Shown: in pieces, positions 7,161 to 15,458 of the stretch
Layout: each line of letters starts with the position of its first letter
Position numbering within the stretch: position 1 is the first letter of the stretch
NCBI RefSeq assembly: GCF_014655955.1
Contig: NZ_BNBO01000007.1
Span: 62,001-126,000 of the forward strand
Origin: Kitasatospora indigofera
GTDB lineage: Bacteria; Actinomycetota; Actinomycetes; Streptomycetales; Streptomycetaceae
Direction of reading: 5' to 3'
DNA length: 64,000 nucleotides
The notes under the pieces: generated by a model
The model's input: only the letters and a program-made list of their open reading frames with translations
Databases searched by the model: none
What the model was told of the DNA's origin: nothing
Program-made: the position numbers and the translations under genes

Positions 7161-9725
7161 TCATTGCCGCCCGGCGCCGGCCTCGATCGGCCGGATCCTG
7201 AGCAGCGCCCGGGCCGGCAGCCCGGTGGCCGCCAGGGTGAGGGCCACCGCACCGGCCGCCAGCGGCAGGGCGGTGCCCGCCGGGACGTGGGGGGCGGCGC
7301 CGGTGATGCCGCGGGCGATCGGGACGAGCGTGATCCAGGCGATCGCCCCGCCGACCAGCAGGCCGGTGGCCGCCACCAGCAGCGCCTCCCAGCGCATCAT
7401 GCCGCGGATCTGGCGGCGGGTGGTGCCGGCCAGCCGCAGCAGCCCGACCTCGCGGCGCCGGTCGAGGACCGTCATCACCAGGGTGTTGGCGGCGGCCACG
7501 GCCGCGAAGCCGCCGAGCACGCCCGCCATCACGGTGTTGGCCCAGGAGCTGATCTCCATGTCCCGGTCGGCCTGGGCGCGGTAGCCGGCCGCGTCGGTCA
7601 CCGTCGCCCCCGCGGGGTCGAGCGCCGCCAGCCCTGCCGCGACCGCCGCGCGGTCGGCGCCGGCTGCGTCCGCGACCAGGACCTGACTGTCGAAGGCGCT
7701 GCTCACGTGTGCCGCGACCGCCGCCCGGGGCAGCAGCAACTGACCGAGCCCCAGGCCGCGTTCGTAGGTCGCGACGACGAGCGGGGTGACCTCGGTGCCG
7801 TCACCCAGCCGGAGCGGCACCCGCTCGCCGACCCTGACGCCCAGGGTGCCGGCCAGCGTGGCGTCGACCGCGACGGTGTCCGGGGCCTTCGCCAGGTCGG
7901 CCAACGAGCCCTCCTCGACGCCGAGATCGAGCACCTGCGGCAGCCGCGCCGGGTCGCCGGAGACGCCGAGCGCGGTCGCGGTGGCGAGCGCGTCCCCGGT
8001 CTCGTAGACGGCGCCGGTGCGCAGCACACCGAGTGCGGTCCGGACGCCCGGGACTTCGGCGGCCCGGGCGGCGGTGCCGGGCGGCAGGCCCGCGCCGGTG
8101 GAGCCGAGCACGTGGTCGGCGACGATCCCGGCCCGGACGTGTTCGGCGGAGACGTGCGCGATGGTGCTCTGCATGAACAGCAGGGTGCCGCAGAAGGCGG
8201 TGACCATCGCGATCGGGGTGATCGCGGAGGCCAGCCGGCGGGCGTTGGCCCGGGTGTTGTCGGCGGCCAGCGAGCCGGCGGCGCCCGCACCGCCGGACCG
8301 CAGCGGCAGGCCGAGCACGGTGGCGGCGATCCTGGCCACCGTCGGGCCGAGCAGCGCGACCGAGGCCAGCAGGCACATCACCACCCCGAGTGCCAGGTTG
8401 GCGGCGTCCGTCCCGGCCCGGCCGGCGGCCAGCGCGGCCAGGGCGACGCCGCCCGCCAGGGTGAGCAGGCCCAGGCCGGTCCGGACGACCCCGGGCCGGG
8501 ACGGCTCCACCGCCGCCTCGCCGAGCGCCTGGCTCGGCCTGAGCTTCGAGGGCCGGCGGGCGGCCACGTACCCGGCGGTGAGCGCCGACAGCAGGCTGAT
8601 CAGCACGGCCGCCGCCATCGGCAGCGGGCCGACGTCCAGCCGGACCCCGCGCGGCACCGCGCCGCGCTCCACCAGCTGCCCGAACCACCAGCGGGCCAGG
8701 GCGAGTCCGGGCAGGATGCCGAGGGCGGCGGCGACGGGGGCGAGCAGCACCGCCTCGGCGGCGATGGTCCGGCGGATCTGCCGCGGGGTGGCGCCGATCG
8801 CACGGAGCAGCGCGAACTCGCGGGCCCGCTGGCCGGTGGCCAGGGCGACGGTGCCCAGCACCACGAAGACGGCGGTCATCGCGGCGATGCCGCCGAACGA
8901 GCCGCCCAGGCCGCTCAGCAGCTCCCGGGCCTGGAGCAGCCCGGGCTGCTCGACCTCGGCGCGGTCGTCGCCGGTGAGCACCCGCGCGCGGTCACCGACG
9001 GCCTGCCGGACCTGCTCGGCCAGCGTCCCGGTGTCGACCCCCTCGCGCGGCCGGACGGCGATGGCGTCGGCCCGGCCCGGGTGGCCGGAGAGCTCCCCGG
9101 CCGCGGCGTCCGCGAACCAGGCACTGGCTGCGCCGGCCCCTTCGGCGGTGAGCCCGGAGATCCGGTAGCCGCCGCTGCCACCCGGTGCGGCGAGGGTGAG
9201 CCGGTCCCCGGGTGCCAGGCGGGCGGCCCGCGCCGTGGCGGCGTCCAGGGCGATCTCACCGGCGCCGGGCGCCCGGCCCTCGGTGAGGACGGCCGCGCCC
9301 CCGCCGGTGATCGCGGTGGCCGCGTACCCCCGGCCGGTGAGCGGCGGCAGCGCGGCGTCCGGGCCGGGGCGCCCGGTGCGCACCTCCTGGAGGGGGAAGG
9401 CGATGTCCGGGACGGCGGCGGCCACACCAAGCCGGGCGGCGATCTCCGCGGCGAGCGCGGTCTCCACCCGGGCGCGTTCCGGCAACGCGGTGCTGACGGT
9501 CTCGCGGTCCTCGCCCCGGTCGACGGTGACACGGGCCTGCTGGTCGGCGGCGACCACCACCGGCGTACCGGCGTGGCGTACGGGTGGCAGGTGGGCGGTG
9601 AGACCGGTCTGCAGCAGGGTGCCGCAGGCGGTGATGACCGCGGCGCCGAGCAGCAGCGCGACCAGGCTGCCGACGAAGGAGGCGGGCCGGAAGCGCACCG
9701 AGGCGCGGGCGAGGCCGTTCGTCAT
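7161..9725 (-). CDS. FtsX-like ABC transporter permease
   Basis: An 854-residue membrane protein with the layout of MacB/FtsX-type exporters. It has an N-terminal transmembrane helix (about 18-38), a large extracytoplasmic domain (about 40-260), a first FtsX block near 275-400, a further group of helices near 410-480, a second periplasmic-type domain and a C-terminal FtsX block near 735-850 (GLLRLAGTTRRQIRGMMRWE). It overlaps the ATPase gene by ATGA, so the two form one transporter. Such pairs in actinomycetes often export peptides or lipids or give drug resistance. The cargo is unknown. Confidence 0.9.
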   Translation of the reverse strand: MTNGLARASVRFRPASFVGSLVALLLGAAVITACGTLLQTGLTAHLPPVRHAGTPVVVAADQQARVTVDRGEDRETVSTALPERARVETALAAEIAARLGVAAAVPDIAFPLQEVRTGRPGPDAALPPLTGRGYAATAITGGGAAVLTEGRAPGAGEIALDAATARAARLAPGDRLTLAAPGGSGGYRISGLTAEGAGAASAWFADAAAGELSGHPGRADAIAVRPREGVDTGTLAEQVRQAVGDRARVLTGDDRAEVEQPGLLQARELLSGLGGSFGGIAAMTAVFVVLGTVALATGQRAREFALLRAIGATPRQIRRTIAAEAVLLAPVAAALGILPGLALARWWFGQLVERGAVPRGVRLDVGPLPMAAAVLISLLSALTAGYVAARRPSKLRPSQALGEAAVEPSRPGVVRTGLGLLTLAGGVALAALAAGRAGTDAANLALGVVMCLLASVALLGPTVARIAATVLGLPLRSGGAGAAGSLAADNTRANARRLASAITPIAMVTAFCGTLLFMQSTIAHVSAEHVRAGIVADHVLGSTGAGLPPGTAARAAEVPGVRTALGVLRTGAVYETGDALATATALGVSGDPARLPQVLDLGVEEGSLADLAKAPDTVAVDATLAGTLGVRVGERVPLRLGDGTEVTPLVVATYERGLGLGQLLLPRAAVAAHVSSAFDSQVLVADAAGADRAAVAAGLAALDPAGATVTDAAGYRAQADRDMEISSWANTVMAGVLGGFAAVAAANTLVMTVLDRRREVGLLRLAGTTRRQIRGMMRWEALLVAATGLLVGGAIAWITLVPIARGITGAAPHVPAGTALPLAAGAVALTLAATGLPARALLRIRPIEAGAGRQ

Positions 9726-10525
9726 GCCGCCGCCTCCGCGCGCCGGCCGGCGGACCGGGCGGTGAGGGTGATCATCCGCTCGGCGACGCGCTGCGGGTCG
9801 GGGCGGACGATCTCGTCGGCGAGCGCGCCGTCGGCCAGGAACAGCACCCGGTCGGCGTGCGAGGCGGCGAGCGGGTCGTGGGTGACCATCACCACCGTCG
9901 CGCCCATGGTGTCCACGGCCTGCCGCAGCAGGGTGAGCACCTCGGCGGCGGTGCGGGTGTCCAGGGCGCCGGTCGGCTCGTCGGCGAAGAGCACCTCGGG
10001 GCCGGTGATCAGCGCCCGGGCGATCGCCACCCGCTGCTGCTGGCCGCCGGAGAGCTGGCCGGGCCGCCGGCCGGCCTGCTCGGCCAGGCCGACCTGGGCG
10101 AGCAACTGCCGGGCCCGTCCGCGGTCCTGGCGCTCACCGGCGAGGCGCTGCGGGAGCAGCACGTTCTGCTGGACGGTGAGCGAGGGCAGCAGGTTGAAGG
10201 ACTGGAAGACGAAGCCGATCCGGCTGCGGCGCAGCTGCGTCAGCCGGTTCTCGCTGAGCCGGGTGATCTCCTCGCCGCCGAGCAGCACCTCGCCGGAGGT
10301 GGGCCGGTCCAGCCCGGCCGCGCACTGCAGGAAGGTGCTCTTGCCGGAGCCGGAGGGGCCCATCACGGCGGTGAAACTCCCACGGGCCAGGGCCAGGTCG
10401 ATGCCGCGCAGGGCGTGCACGGCGCGGTCGCCGCGGCCGTAGCTGCGCCGCACCGACCGCAGTTCCACCGCGGGGTGCGGGGTGTACGGCGCCGGGGTGC
10501 TCGGGCGCTCGTGCCGGGGTGCCAT
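9722..10525 (-). CDS. ABC transporter ATP-binding protein (MacB/LolD type)
   Basis: A 267-residue ATPase. Walker A GPSGSGKST is at 56-64, the Q-loop at FVFQSFNLLPSLTV, the signature LSGGQQQRVAIARAL from about 158, Walker B VLFADE at 178-183, and the H-loop in VMVTHD. ATG 10523-10525 is preferred because GAGAGAGG lies upstream; a longer start at 10561 would run into an inverted repeat. It is the first gene of the two-gene exporter operon and is translationally coupled to the permease. Confidence 0.93.
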   Translation of the reverse strand: MAPRHERPSTPAPYTPHPAVELRSVRRSYGRGDRAVHALRGIDLALARGSFTAVMGPSGSGKSTFLQCAAGLDRPTSGEVLLGGEEITRLSENRLTQLRRSRIGFVFQSFNLLPSLTVQQNVLLPQRLAGERQDRGRARQLLAQVGLAEQAGRRPGQLSGGQQQRVAIARALITGPEVLFADEPTGALDTRTAAEVLTLLRQAVDTMGATVVMVTHDPLAASHADRVLFLADGALADEIVRPDPQRVAERMITLTARSAGRRAEAAA

Positions 10526-10547
10526 GGTGTGCCTCTCTCCGCTGGTC

Positions 10548-10562
10548 GTTGACAAGATCAAC
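10548..10562. promoter_or_regulatory. Inverted repeat upstream of the ABC exporter
   Basis: GTTGA and TCAAC flank CAAGA (10548-10562), 22 bases upstream of the ATPase start. It may be an operator for a regulator not in the window. The half-sites are short, so chance is possible. Confidence 0.4.
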
Positions 10563-10676
10563 GGTAGGAAGGACGGGCCGCACGGGCCATGGAGGCCACT
10601 GGCGTCCGGGGGGTGGGGATTACCCCCGGTCCGCGGTTCGGGCAGGCTCCCCCGGGCGTCCCACGGGCACGACGGT

Positions 10677-10707
10677 GCCCCCTCGCCCGGTGGACGGACG
10701 AGGGGGC
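10677..10707. terminator. Hairpin terminator after the HbpS-like gene
   Basis: GCCCCCTCG (10677-10685) pairs exactly with CGAGGGGGC (10699-10707) around a 13-base loop. It starts 16 bases beyond the HbpS-like stop codon and separates that gene from the ABC operon. Confidence 0.6.
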
Positions 10708-10723
10708 AGGGTCGTACGGGGCG

Positions 10724-11170
10724 TCAGGCCCGCTGCGCCGATGCCGCGTCCAGGACGGCGGCGGCCGCCGTCGTGGCGAAGGCGTGGTCCTGCGCGGGGG
10801 CGCCGCCGCCGACGCCGAGGGCGCCGATCAGCCGGCCGTCGCGGTGCAGCGGGACGCCGCCGGCGATGAAGAGCAGCGGCCGGTCGAGGGCGGTGGGCAG
10901 GGTGTGGAAGAGCCCGCCGGGCTGGACGGCGTCGACCAGGTCGGCGGTCGGGGCGTCGAGCTGGAGGGCGGTCCAGGCCTTGCGGGTGCTGGTCTCGCCG
11001 GAGATCAGGACGGCCCGGTCGTCACGCCGGAAGGCCAGCAGGTGGCCGCCGGCGTCGAGGACGGTGATGCTGACCGTGACCCCGGCCGACTCGGCGGCGG
11101 TACGGGCGGCGGCGACGAGCGCCTCGGCGTCCTGGGTGGTCAGCGGGGTGACGGTGGCTGCGGTGCTCAT
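10724..11170 (-). CDS. HbpS/GlcG-family (DUF336) heme-binding-like protein
   Basis: A 148-residue single-domain protein. It has the family pattern: VSITVLDAGGHLLAFRRDD near 34-52, a segment ISGETSTRKAWTAL, and a C-terminal RLIGALGVGGGAPAQDHAFA. Relatives include HbpS, which binds heme and modulates the SenS kinase in Streptomyces, and GlcG of glycolate operons. No signal peptide is visible, unlike secreted HbpS, so a cytoplasmic role in cofactor or oxidative chemistry is likelier. The gene stands alone, 162 bases from the MFS gene. The gap between them holds a run of GGGGC units (11273-11299). Confidence 0.8.
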   Translation of the reverse strand: MSTAATVTPLTTQDAEALVAAARTAAESAGVTVSITVLDAGGHLLAFRRDDRAVLISGETSTRKAWTALQLDAPTADLVDAVQPGGLFHTLPTALDRPLLFIAGGVPLHRDGRLIGALGVGGGAPAQDHAFATTAAAAVLDAASAQRA

Positions 11171-11332
11171 GGTGTTCGTGTTCCTTGCGTGGACGCGTGG
11201 TCGGCGTGCGGGTGTGATGGGCGTACGGACGGGGTGCCGTGCGCCCGGGACGGGTGGCTACGGGGTGGTGTGCGGGCGGGGCGGGGCGGGGCGGGTGGCT
11301 GGGGTGGGCTGCGGGGCGGACGGCCGGGCGGC

Positions 11333-12544
11333 TCAGTGGTGCAGTGCGGGTGCGGCCCCGGTGGCGGTGCGGTCGCGGTGGTCGGCCACCGGGTGGGCGG
11401 TGCCACGGCGCTCCAGGGCGCCGGAGACCAGGGCCAGCAGCAGGGCGGAGGCGGCCAGCGCGGCGCCGACCCAGTTGGGGGCCGTCCAGCCGAAGCCGGC
11501 CGAGATCACCATGCCGCCGATCAGGGCGGCCAGCGCGTTGCCCAGGTTGAAGGCGCCGATGTTGACGGCGGAGGCCAGCGTGGGGGCGCCGGCGGCCTGG
11601 TCGAGCACCCGCTTCTGCAGCGGGGGGACGGCGGCGAAGCCGAGCGCGCCGATCAGCGTGATGGTGACCGCGGCCGCGAACCGGTTGTGGGCGGTGACCG
11701 TGAACAGGGCCAGCACCAGGGCGAGCGAACCCAGCGTGACGTACAGCAGCGGCATCAGGGCGCGGTCGGCGAGCTTGCCGCCGAGCAGGTTGCCGCCGAC
11801 CATGCCGAGGCCGAACAGGACCAGCAGCCAGGTGACGGAGGAGTCGGCGAAGCCGGCCACCTCGGTCATCATCGGCGAGATGTAGGTGATGGCGGCGAAG
11901 ACCCCGCCGAAGCCGAGCACGGTCATCCCCATCGCGAGCAGGACCTGCACGTTGCGGAAGGCGGCCAGCTCGTGGCGCAGGCGCACCCCCTCGGGCCGGG
12001 GGATCTCGGGCACCAGCCGGGCGATGCCGGCCAGGCCGACCACGCCGAGCGCGGCCACCACGAAGAAGGTGGTGCGCCAGCCGGCGGCCTGGCCGATCCA
12101 GGTGCCGAGCGGGACGCCGACCACGTTGGCGACGGTGAGGCCGGTGAACATCAGGGCGATCGCGCCGGCCTTCTTGGCGGGGGCGACCAGGTCGGCCGCG
12201 ACGACGGCGCCGATGCCGAAGAAGGCGCCGTGGGCGAGCGAGGCGACCAGCCGCCCGGCGATCATCACCCCGAAGACGGGGGCCACGGCGGAGAGCAGGT
12301 TGCCGGCGATGAACAGGCCCATCAGCAGCATCAGCATCCGCTTGCGGGACACCCGGGTGCCGAGGGCGGTCATCAGCGGGGCGCCGATCAGCACGCCGAG
12401 CGCGTAACCGGTGACCAGCCAGCCGGCGGTGGGGATGGAGACGCCGAAGTCACCGGCGACCTGGGGCAGCAGGCCCATGATCACGAATTCGGTGGTCCCG
12501 ATACCGAAGGCCCCGATCGCCAGGGCGAGTAGTGCGAGAGGCAT
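11333..12544 (-). CDS. MFS transporter, DHA1 drug-efflux type
   Basis: A 403-residue, 12-helix transporter of the AraJ/Cml type. Helix 1 carries GIGTTEFVIMGLLPQVA, and the loop 2-3 signature appears as APLMTALGTRVSRKRML. ATG 12542-12544 is chosen over an in-frame GTG nine bases upstream because GGAAGG is correctly spaced only for the ATG. It is divergent from a MarR regulator across a gap holding two tandem 17-base repeats. Likely proton-driven export of a small drug-like compound, induced when the MarR protein is released. Confidence 0.9.
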   Translation of the reverse strand: MPLALLALAIGAFGIGTTEFVIMGLLPQVAGDFGVSIPTAGWLVTGYALGVLIGAPLMTALGTRVSRKRMLMLLMGLFIAGNLLSAVAPVFGVMIAGRLVASLAHGAFFGIGAVVAADLVAPAKKAGAIALMFTGLTVANVVGVPLGTWIGQAAGWRTTFFVVAALGVVGLAGIARLVPEIPRPEGVRLRHELAAFRNVQVLLAMGMTVLGFGGVFAAITYISPMMTEVAGFADSSVTWLLVLFGLGMVGGNLLGGKLADRALMPLLYVTLGSLALVLALFTVTAHNRFAAAVTITLIGALGFAAVPPLQKRVLDQAAGAPTLASAVNIGAFNLGNALAALIGGMVISAGFGWTAPNWVGAALAASALLLALVSGALERRGTAHPVADHRDRTATGAAPALHH

Positions 12545-12593
12545 GGGGTGCACCTTCCAGATGTTTGCTTCCGTGCCTTACGAGCGCCAACAA

Positions 12594-12627
12594 TAATTGC
12601 AGGCGCGGGATAATTGCAAGCGCGGGC
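12594..12627. promoter_or_regulatory. Two abutting 17-base direct repeats (candidate MarR sites)
   Basis: TAATTGCAGGCGCGGGA (12594-12610) is followed directly by TAATTGCAAGCGCGGGC (12611-12627), identical at 15 of 17 positions. The pair lies between the divergent MFS and MarR genes and is A+T-richer than its surroundings. Side-by-side sites suit cooperative binding by the MarR protein. Confidence 0.6.
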
Positions 12628-12754
12628 TATTGTGCGGGTGTCCTATCCTGGGGAGCGCACCGCTCGGACCTCGTCGGGCGCGCAGCCGCGCGGACACCCG
12701 CGGGAGCAGCCGCGCCGACCGGGGGGAAGAGCCGCACGGAGGAGGAAGCCGGAC

Positions 12755-13225
12755 ATGACCGCCACGGACCCCGCACTCACCGCCCTCGCCCAGGGCTGGT
12801 GCGCGCTGTCGCTGCTGCACGGCCGGATCGAGGCCCGGGTGGAGAAGGCCCTGCAGGCCGAACACGGCCTCAGCGCCAGGGAGTTCTCACTGCTCGACGT
12901 GCTCGGCCGGCAGCACGACGGCCCCGGCGGGCACCTGCAGATGAAGCAGGTGGCGGACGCCGTCGTGCTCAGCCAGAGCGCCACCACCCGGCTGGTGACC
13001 CGCCTGGAGGACCGCGGGCTGCTCTCCCGCTACCTCTGCCCCACCGACCGGCGCGGCATCTACACCGAGGTGAGCGACAGCGGCCGGGCCCTGCTCGCCG
13101 AGGCCCGCCCCACCAACGACACCGCGCTGCGCGAGGCCTTGGCGGAGGCCGCCGAGGTGCCCGAGCTGTCCGCCCTGGTGGAGGCCGTCCGCTCGGGCGG
13201 CGTGCCGGCCGGCGTTCGGGCCTGA
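12755..13225 (+). CDS. MarR-family regulator
   Basis: A 156-residue winged-helix protein. The DNA-binding core reads LQMKQVADAVVLSQSATTRLVTRLEDRGLLSR (broken here only by description, residues about 60-92), with a wing CPTDRRGIYTEVSDSG. GGAGGAAGCC precedes the ATG. It is divergent from the DHA1 exporter gene and is probably its repressor. The sequence differs clearly from the other two MarR proteins in the window, consistent with a different operator. Confidence 0.9.
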   Translation: MTATDPALTALAQGWCALSLLHGRIEARVEKALQAEHGLSAREFSLLDVLGRQHDGPGGHLQMKQVADAVVLSQSATTRLVTRLEDRGLLSRYLCPTDRRGIYTEVSDSGRALLAEARPTNDTALREALAEAAEVPELSALVEAVRSGGVPAGVRA

Positions 13226-13271
13226 TCCGTCCGGCGGATCAGGCCCGCCGGTCCACGTTCGGGGGTTCACG

Positions 13272-13313
13272 CCCGGCGGTCCATGCCCGGCGGTCCATGC
13301 CCGGCGGTCCATG
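13272..13313. repeat. 14-base tandem repeat, three exact copies
   Basis: CCCGGCGGTCCATG is repeated three times head to tail (13272-13285, 13286-13299, 13300-13313). Related half-copies occur just upstream (GCCCGCCGGTCCACG near 13243). It lies in the 3-prime gap after the MarR gene. Confidence 0.85.
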
Positions 13314-13450
13314 CCTGCCGGGCGCTCGCGGTGGTGCGTCGGGCCCGGCTCCGGTCGGTCCTGGTCACGTCCGGTCCCGGTCACGCCTGCTGTGGCCGGG
13401 GGAGGGGTGTCGGAGGAGTCCCGTGCCCTCCCGGGCTCTCCCGCGCCGAG

Positions 13451-13480
13451 GAGCCCCCGGCAGGTTTCTGCCGGGGGCTC
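13451..13480. terminator. Perfect 13-bp hairpin
   Basis: GAGCCCCCGGCAG (13451-13463) pairs perfectly with CTGCCGGGGGCTC (13468-13480) around a GTTT loop, in the gap between the convergent MarR and SIS genes. A strong factor-independent or bidirectional terminator is likely, although no T-tract follows. Confidence 0.7.
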
Positions 13481-13760
13481 GGTGACATCAGCGTCCAGCT
13501 CGCTTCGACGAGATCGCCCTGCCGGTCGGGGCCGGCGGGCCGTGATCGCGGGGGCCGCCGGTGCCGGCGCGCCGACGGCCGTCCTGGTCCGCCGGGACGG
13601 GGACGCCCTCCGCCCGGTGGCGCACCGCTGACCCCGGTCCGGCCCGCGTCGACAGGGTTCGGGCGGGCCGCGCGGGTCCGGCCCGGGGCCGGTGCACCAC
13701 CCCGACGTCGGATCGGCATGGGTGTGCCCCGGCCCGGCCCGCAGTCGGGGCCCGGCAGGC

Positions 13761-14720
13761 TCAGCCGGGCTGGCCGCCGAGGACCACCGAGCGGGTCAGG
13801 TTGAGCGGGCGGTCGGGGTTGCGGCCGGCCGCCTCGGCGGCGGCGACGGCGAGCCGGTGCACCCGGACCAGGTCGGCCATCGGGTCCAGCGCGACGTCCT
13901 CCGGTCCGGACCCGGCGACCAGCAGGCCGCCGACCCGGGCGATGTCGTCCGCGAGGCCGGCCGGCAGGGTGCCGAGCATCCAGACCGCGCGGCCGGGGCC
14001 GGTGATCGCGATCGGGCCGTGCCGGTACTCCATCGCGGGGTAGGACTCGGTCCAGGAGCCGGCGGCCTCGCGCATCTTCAGCGCGGCCTCCTGTGCCAGG
14101 CCGTACGTCCAGCCGGCGCCGAGGAAGGAGATCTGGCCGGCCGTCACGGTACCGGCGGGGAGCTCCTCCGCCAGGGCGCGCTCGGCGTCCCGCGCGGCCG
14201 ATGCGATGCCGCCGACGCCGGCGGGCAGCGCGTCCTCGCTCTCCAGGTGGGCGCGGAGCAGGGCGAGGGCGGTGGTGGCGAAGCGGGTCTGGACGACCGA
14301 CTCCTCGTCGGCGAAGTCGAGCACCACGGTGGCGCCGGCCAGCTTCATCACCGGGGTGGCCGGGTCGGCGGTGAGGGCGGTGGAGGGGATCGAGGGGTCG
14401 AGCCGCGCGAGCAGGTCGAGCACCTCGGTGGTGGTGCCGGAGCGGGTGAGGGCGACCACCCGGTCGTAGCTCCGCCCGTGCGGGAACTCCGAGGCGGCGA
14501 AGGCGTCGGTCAGGCCGTGCCCGCCCTGCTCGCGGAGTGCCGCGTACGCCTGGGCCATGAACCAGGAGGTACCGCAGCCGACGACGGCCACCCGCTCGCC
14601 CCGGCGCGGCAGGGCTTCGGCGGCGGCCGGGACGAGGGCCGCGGCGCGGCGCCAGCAGTCCGGCTGGGTGTCGATCTCGACCGCCGTGCGGGAGACGGGG
14701 GAGGGCGTCGGGCTCGACAT
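13761..14720 (-). CDS. SIS-domain sugar isomerase-like protein
   Basis: A 319-residue protein with two SIS (sugar isomerase) domains, like the isomerase half of GlmS but without the glutaminase domain. The first domain has VAVVGCGTSWFMAQ and VVALTRSGTTTEVLDLL; the second has ISFLGAGWTYGLAQEAALKMREAAG and the EYRHGPIA motif seen in amino-sugar phosphate isomerases/deaminases. ATG 14718-14720 has AGGAG upstream; an earlier in-frame start at 14798 is less likely. It may act on a phosphorylated amino sugar or glycated amino acid (FrlB/AgaS-like). The upstream region has a TTGCAT/TATCAA promoter-like pair. Confidence 0.85.
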   Translation of the reverse strand: MSSPTPSPVSRTAVEIDTQPDCWRRAAALVPAAAEALPRRGERVAVVGCGTSWFMAQAYAALREQGGHGLTDAFAASEFPHGRSYDRVVALTRSGTTTEVLDLLARLDPSIPSTALTADPATPVMKLAGATVVLDFADEESVVQTRFATTALALLRAHLESEDALPAGVGGIASAARDAERALAEELPAGTVTAGQISFLGAGWTYGLAQEAALKMREAAGSWTESYPAMEYRHGPIAITGPGRAVWMLGTLPAGLADDIARVGGLLVAGSGPEDVALDPMADLVRVHRLAVAAAEAAGRNPDRPLNLTRSVVLGGQPG

Positions 14721-14870
14721 GGGGCGCTCCTGGAAGGCTCGGCACAGCGTGTGATTCGTAGTGCTCATTTGATAGCAGTTTCGCGCATGAATATGCAAGA
14801 TCGGAATGGCATCGCCCAGGGTGGCCGTCCGGTCCTCCTTCGACTGTGAGGCAGAACACTGCCCCCAGGT

Positions 14871-14915
14871 TTGGTTGCCTGGGGCAACTAAGGACTATGG
14901 TTGCCTGAGGCAACC
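14871..14915. promoter_or_regulatory. Two TTGCC-type MarR operators
   Basis: TTGGTTGCCTGGGGCAACTAA (centred 14882; described in halves GGTTGCC/GGCAACT) and GGTTGCCTGAGGCAACC (14899-14915) are two copies of one palindrome. The second lies 16 bases before the MarR start, abutting a GACTAT -10-like box (14893-14898). Binding there would block RNA polymerase, giving autorepression and co-control of the downstream exporter. Confidence 0.8.
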
Positions 14916-14931
14916 AAAAGGAGGCGGTCCG

Positions 14932-15438
14932 ATGCGCGACGAGCAGGTGCTCGCCTCCGTCCTGGACAGCCTCGGTGCCGTCATGGAGCTGCGCCGGCAC
15001 CAGCCGGCCCAGGCCAGAGCGAGGACGGCGATGCTCGCGGTGCTCAGCCGGCACGGCGAGCTGCGGGTGGTGGAGCTCGCCGAACATCTCCAGGTCGACA
15101 TGTCGGCGGTCAGCCGCCAGTTGGCCCACCTCGAACAGGACGGCCTCGCCACCCGCCGCCCCAACCCCGCCGACGGCCGGTCCTGCCTGGTCAGCCCCAC
15201 CGAGGCCGGCCTCGACCTGCTCGCCCGGGCCCGCCTGGAGAGCACCCGCCGGCTGGCGTGCTCCACCGAGGCGTGGGACCGCGCGGACCTCCGGGCCCTC
15301 GCCGGACTCCTCGACCGCCTCCACCGGGACCTGGCGCACGGGTTCCCACCGCCCGCACCGCCCGCCGTACCCGCACCGCCCGCCGTACCCGCCGTAACCG
15401 CGCCGCCCGCCGAAACCGCAGCACCCGCCCGACCGTGA
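14932..15438 (+). CDS. MarR-family regulator of a drug exporter
   Basis: A 168-residue winged-helix regulator. The HTH (VVELAEHLQVDMSAVSRQLA, about 45-64) and wing (RPNPADGRSCLVSPTEAG) are clear. The tail after residue 140 is a Pro/Ala-rich repeat (APPAVPAPPAVPAV) and is not part of the fold. AAAGGAGG lies seven bases before the ATG. It is 20 bases upstream of an EmrB-type exporter in the same operon, and two TTGCC palindromes precede it, so it probably represses the whole unit. Confidence 0.92.
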   Translation: MRDEQVLASVLDSLGAVMELRRHQPAQARARTAMLAVLSRHGELRVVELAEHLQVDMSAVSRQLAHLEQDGLATRRPNPADGRSCLVSPTEAGLDLLARARLESTRRLACSTEAWDRADLRALAGLLDRLHRDLAHGFPPPAPPAVPAPPAVPAVTAPPAETAAPARP

Positions 15439-15458
15439 CGGGACCAAGGAGTCATGAC

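Larger units (their letters stand above)
13226..13760. other. Intergenic region with repeats and a hairpin
   Basis: 535 bases between the MarR gene and the convergent SIS gene. It holds a 14-base tandem repeat and a strong hairpin (both listed separately). The open frames across it on either strand lack ribosome sites and recognisable domains, so no gene is called. Confidence 0.6.

Noticed and set aside
13488..13700. A small gene between the MarR and SIS genes
   Set aside because: Frames on both strands lack a ribosome site, overlap a terminator hairpin and show no recognisable fold.
14228..14293. Additional amino-sugar operators (DasR-like) near the SIS gene
   Set aside because: No TGGTC-N-GACCA-like element was found in the gene or its upstream gap, despite the plausible amino-sugar role.
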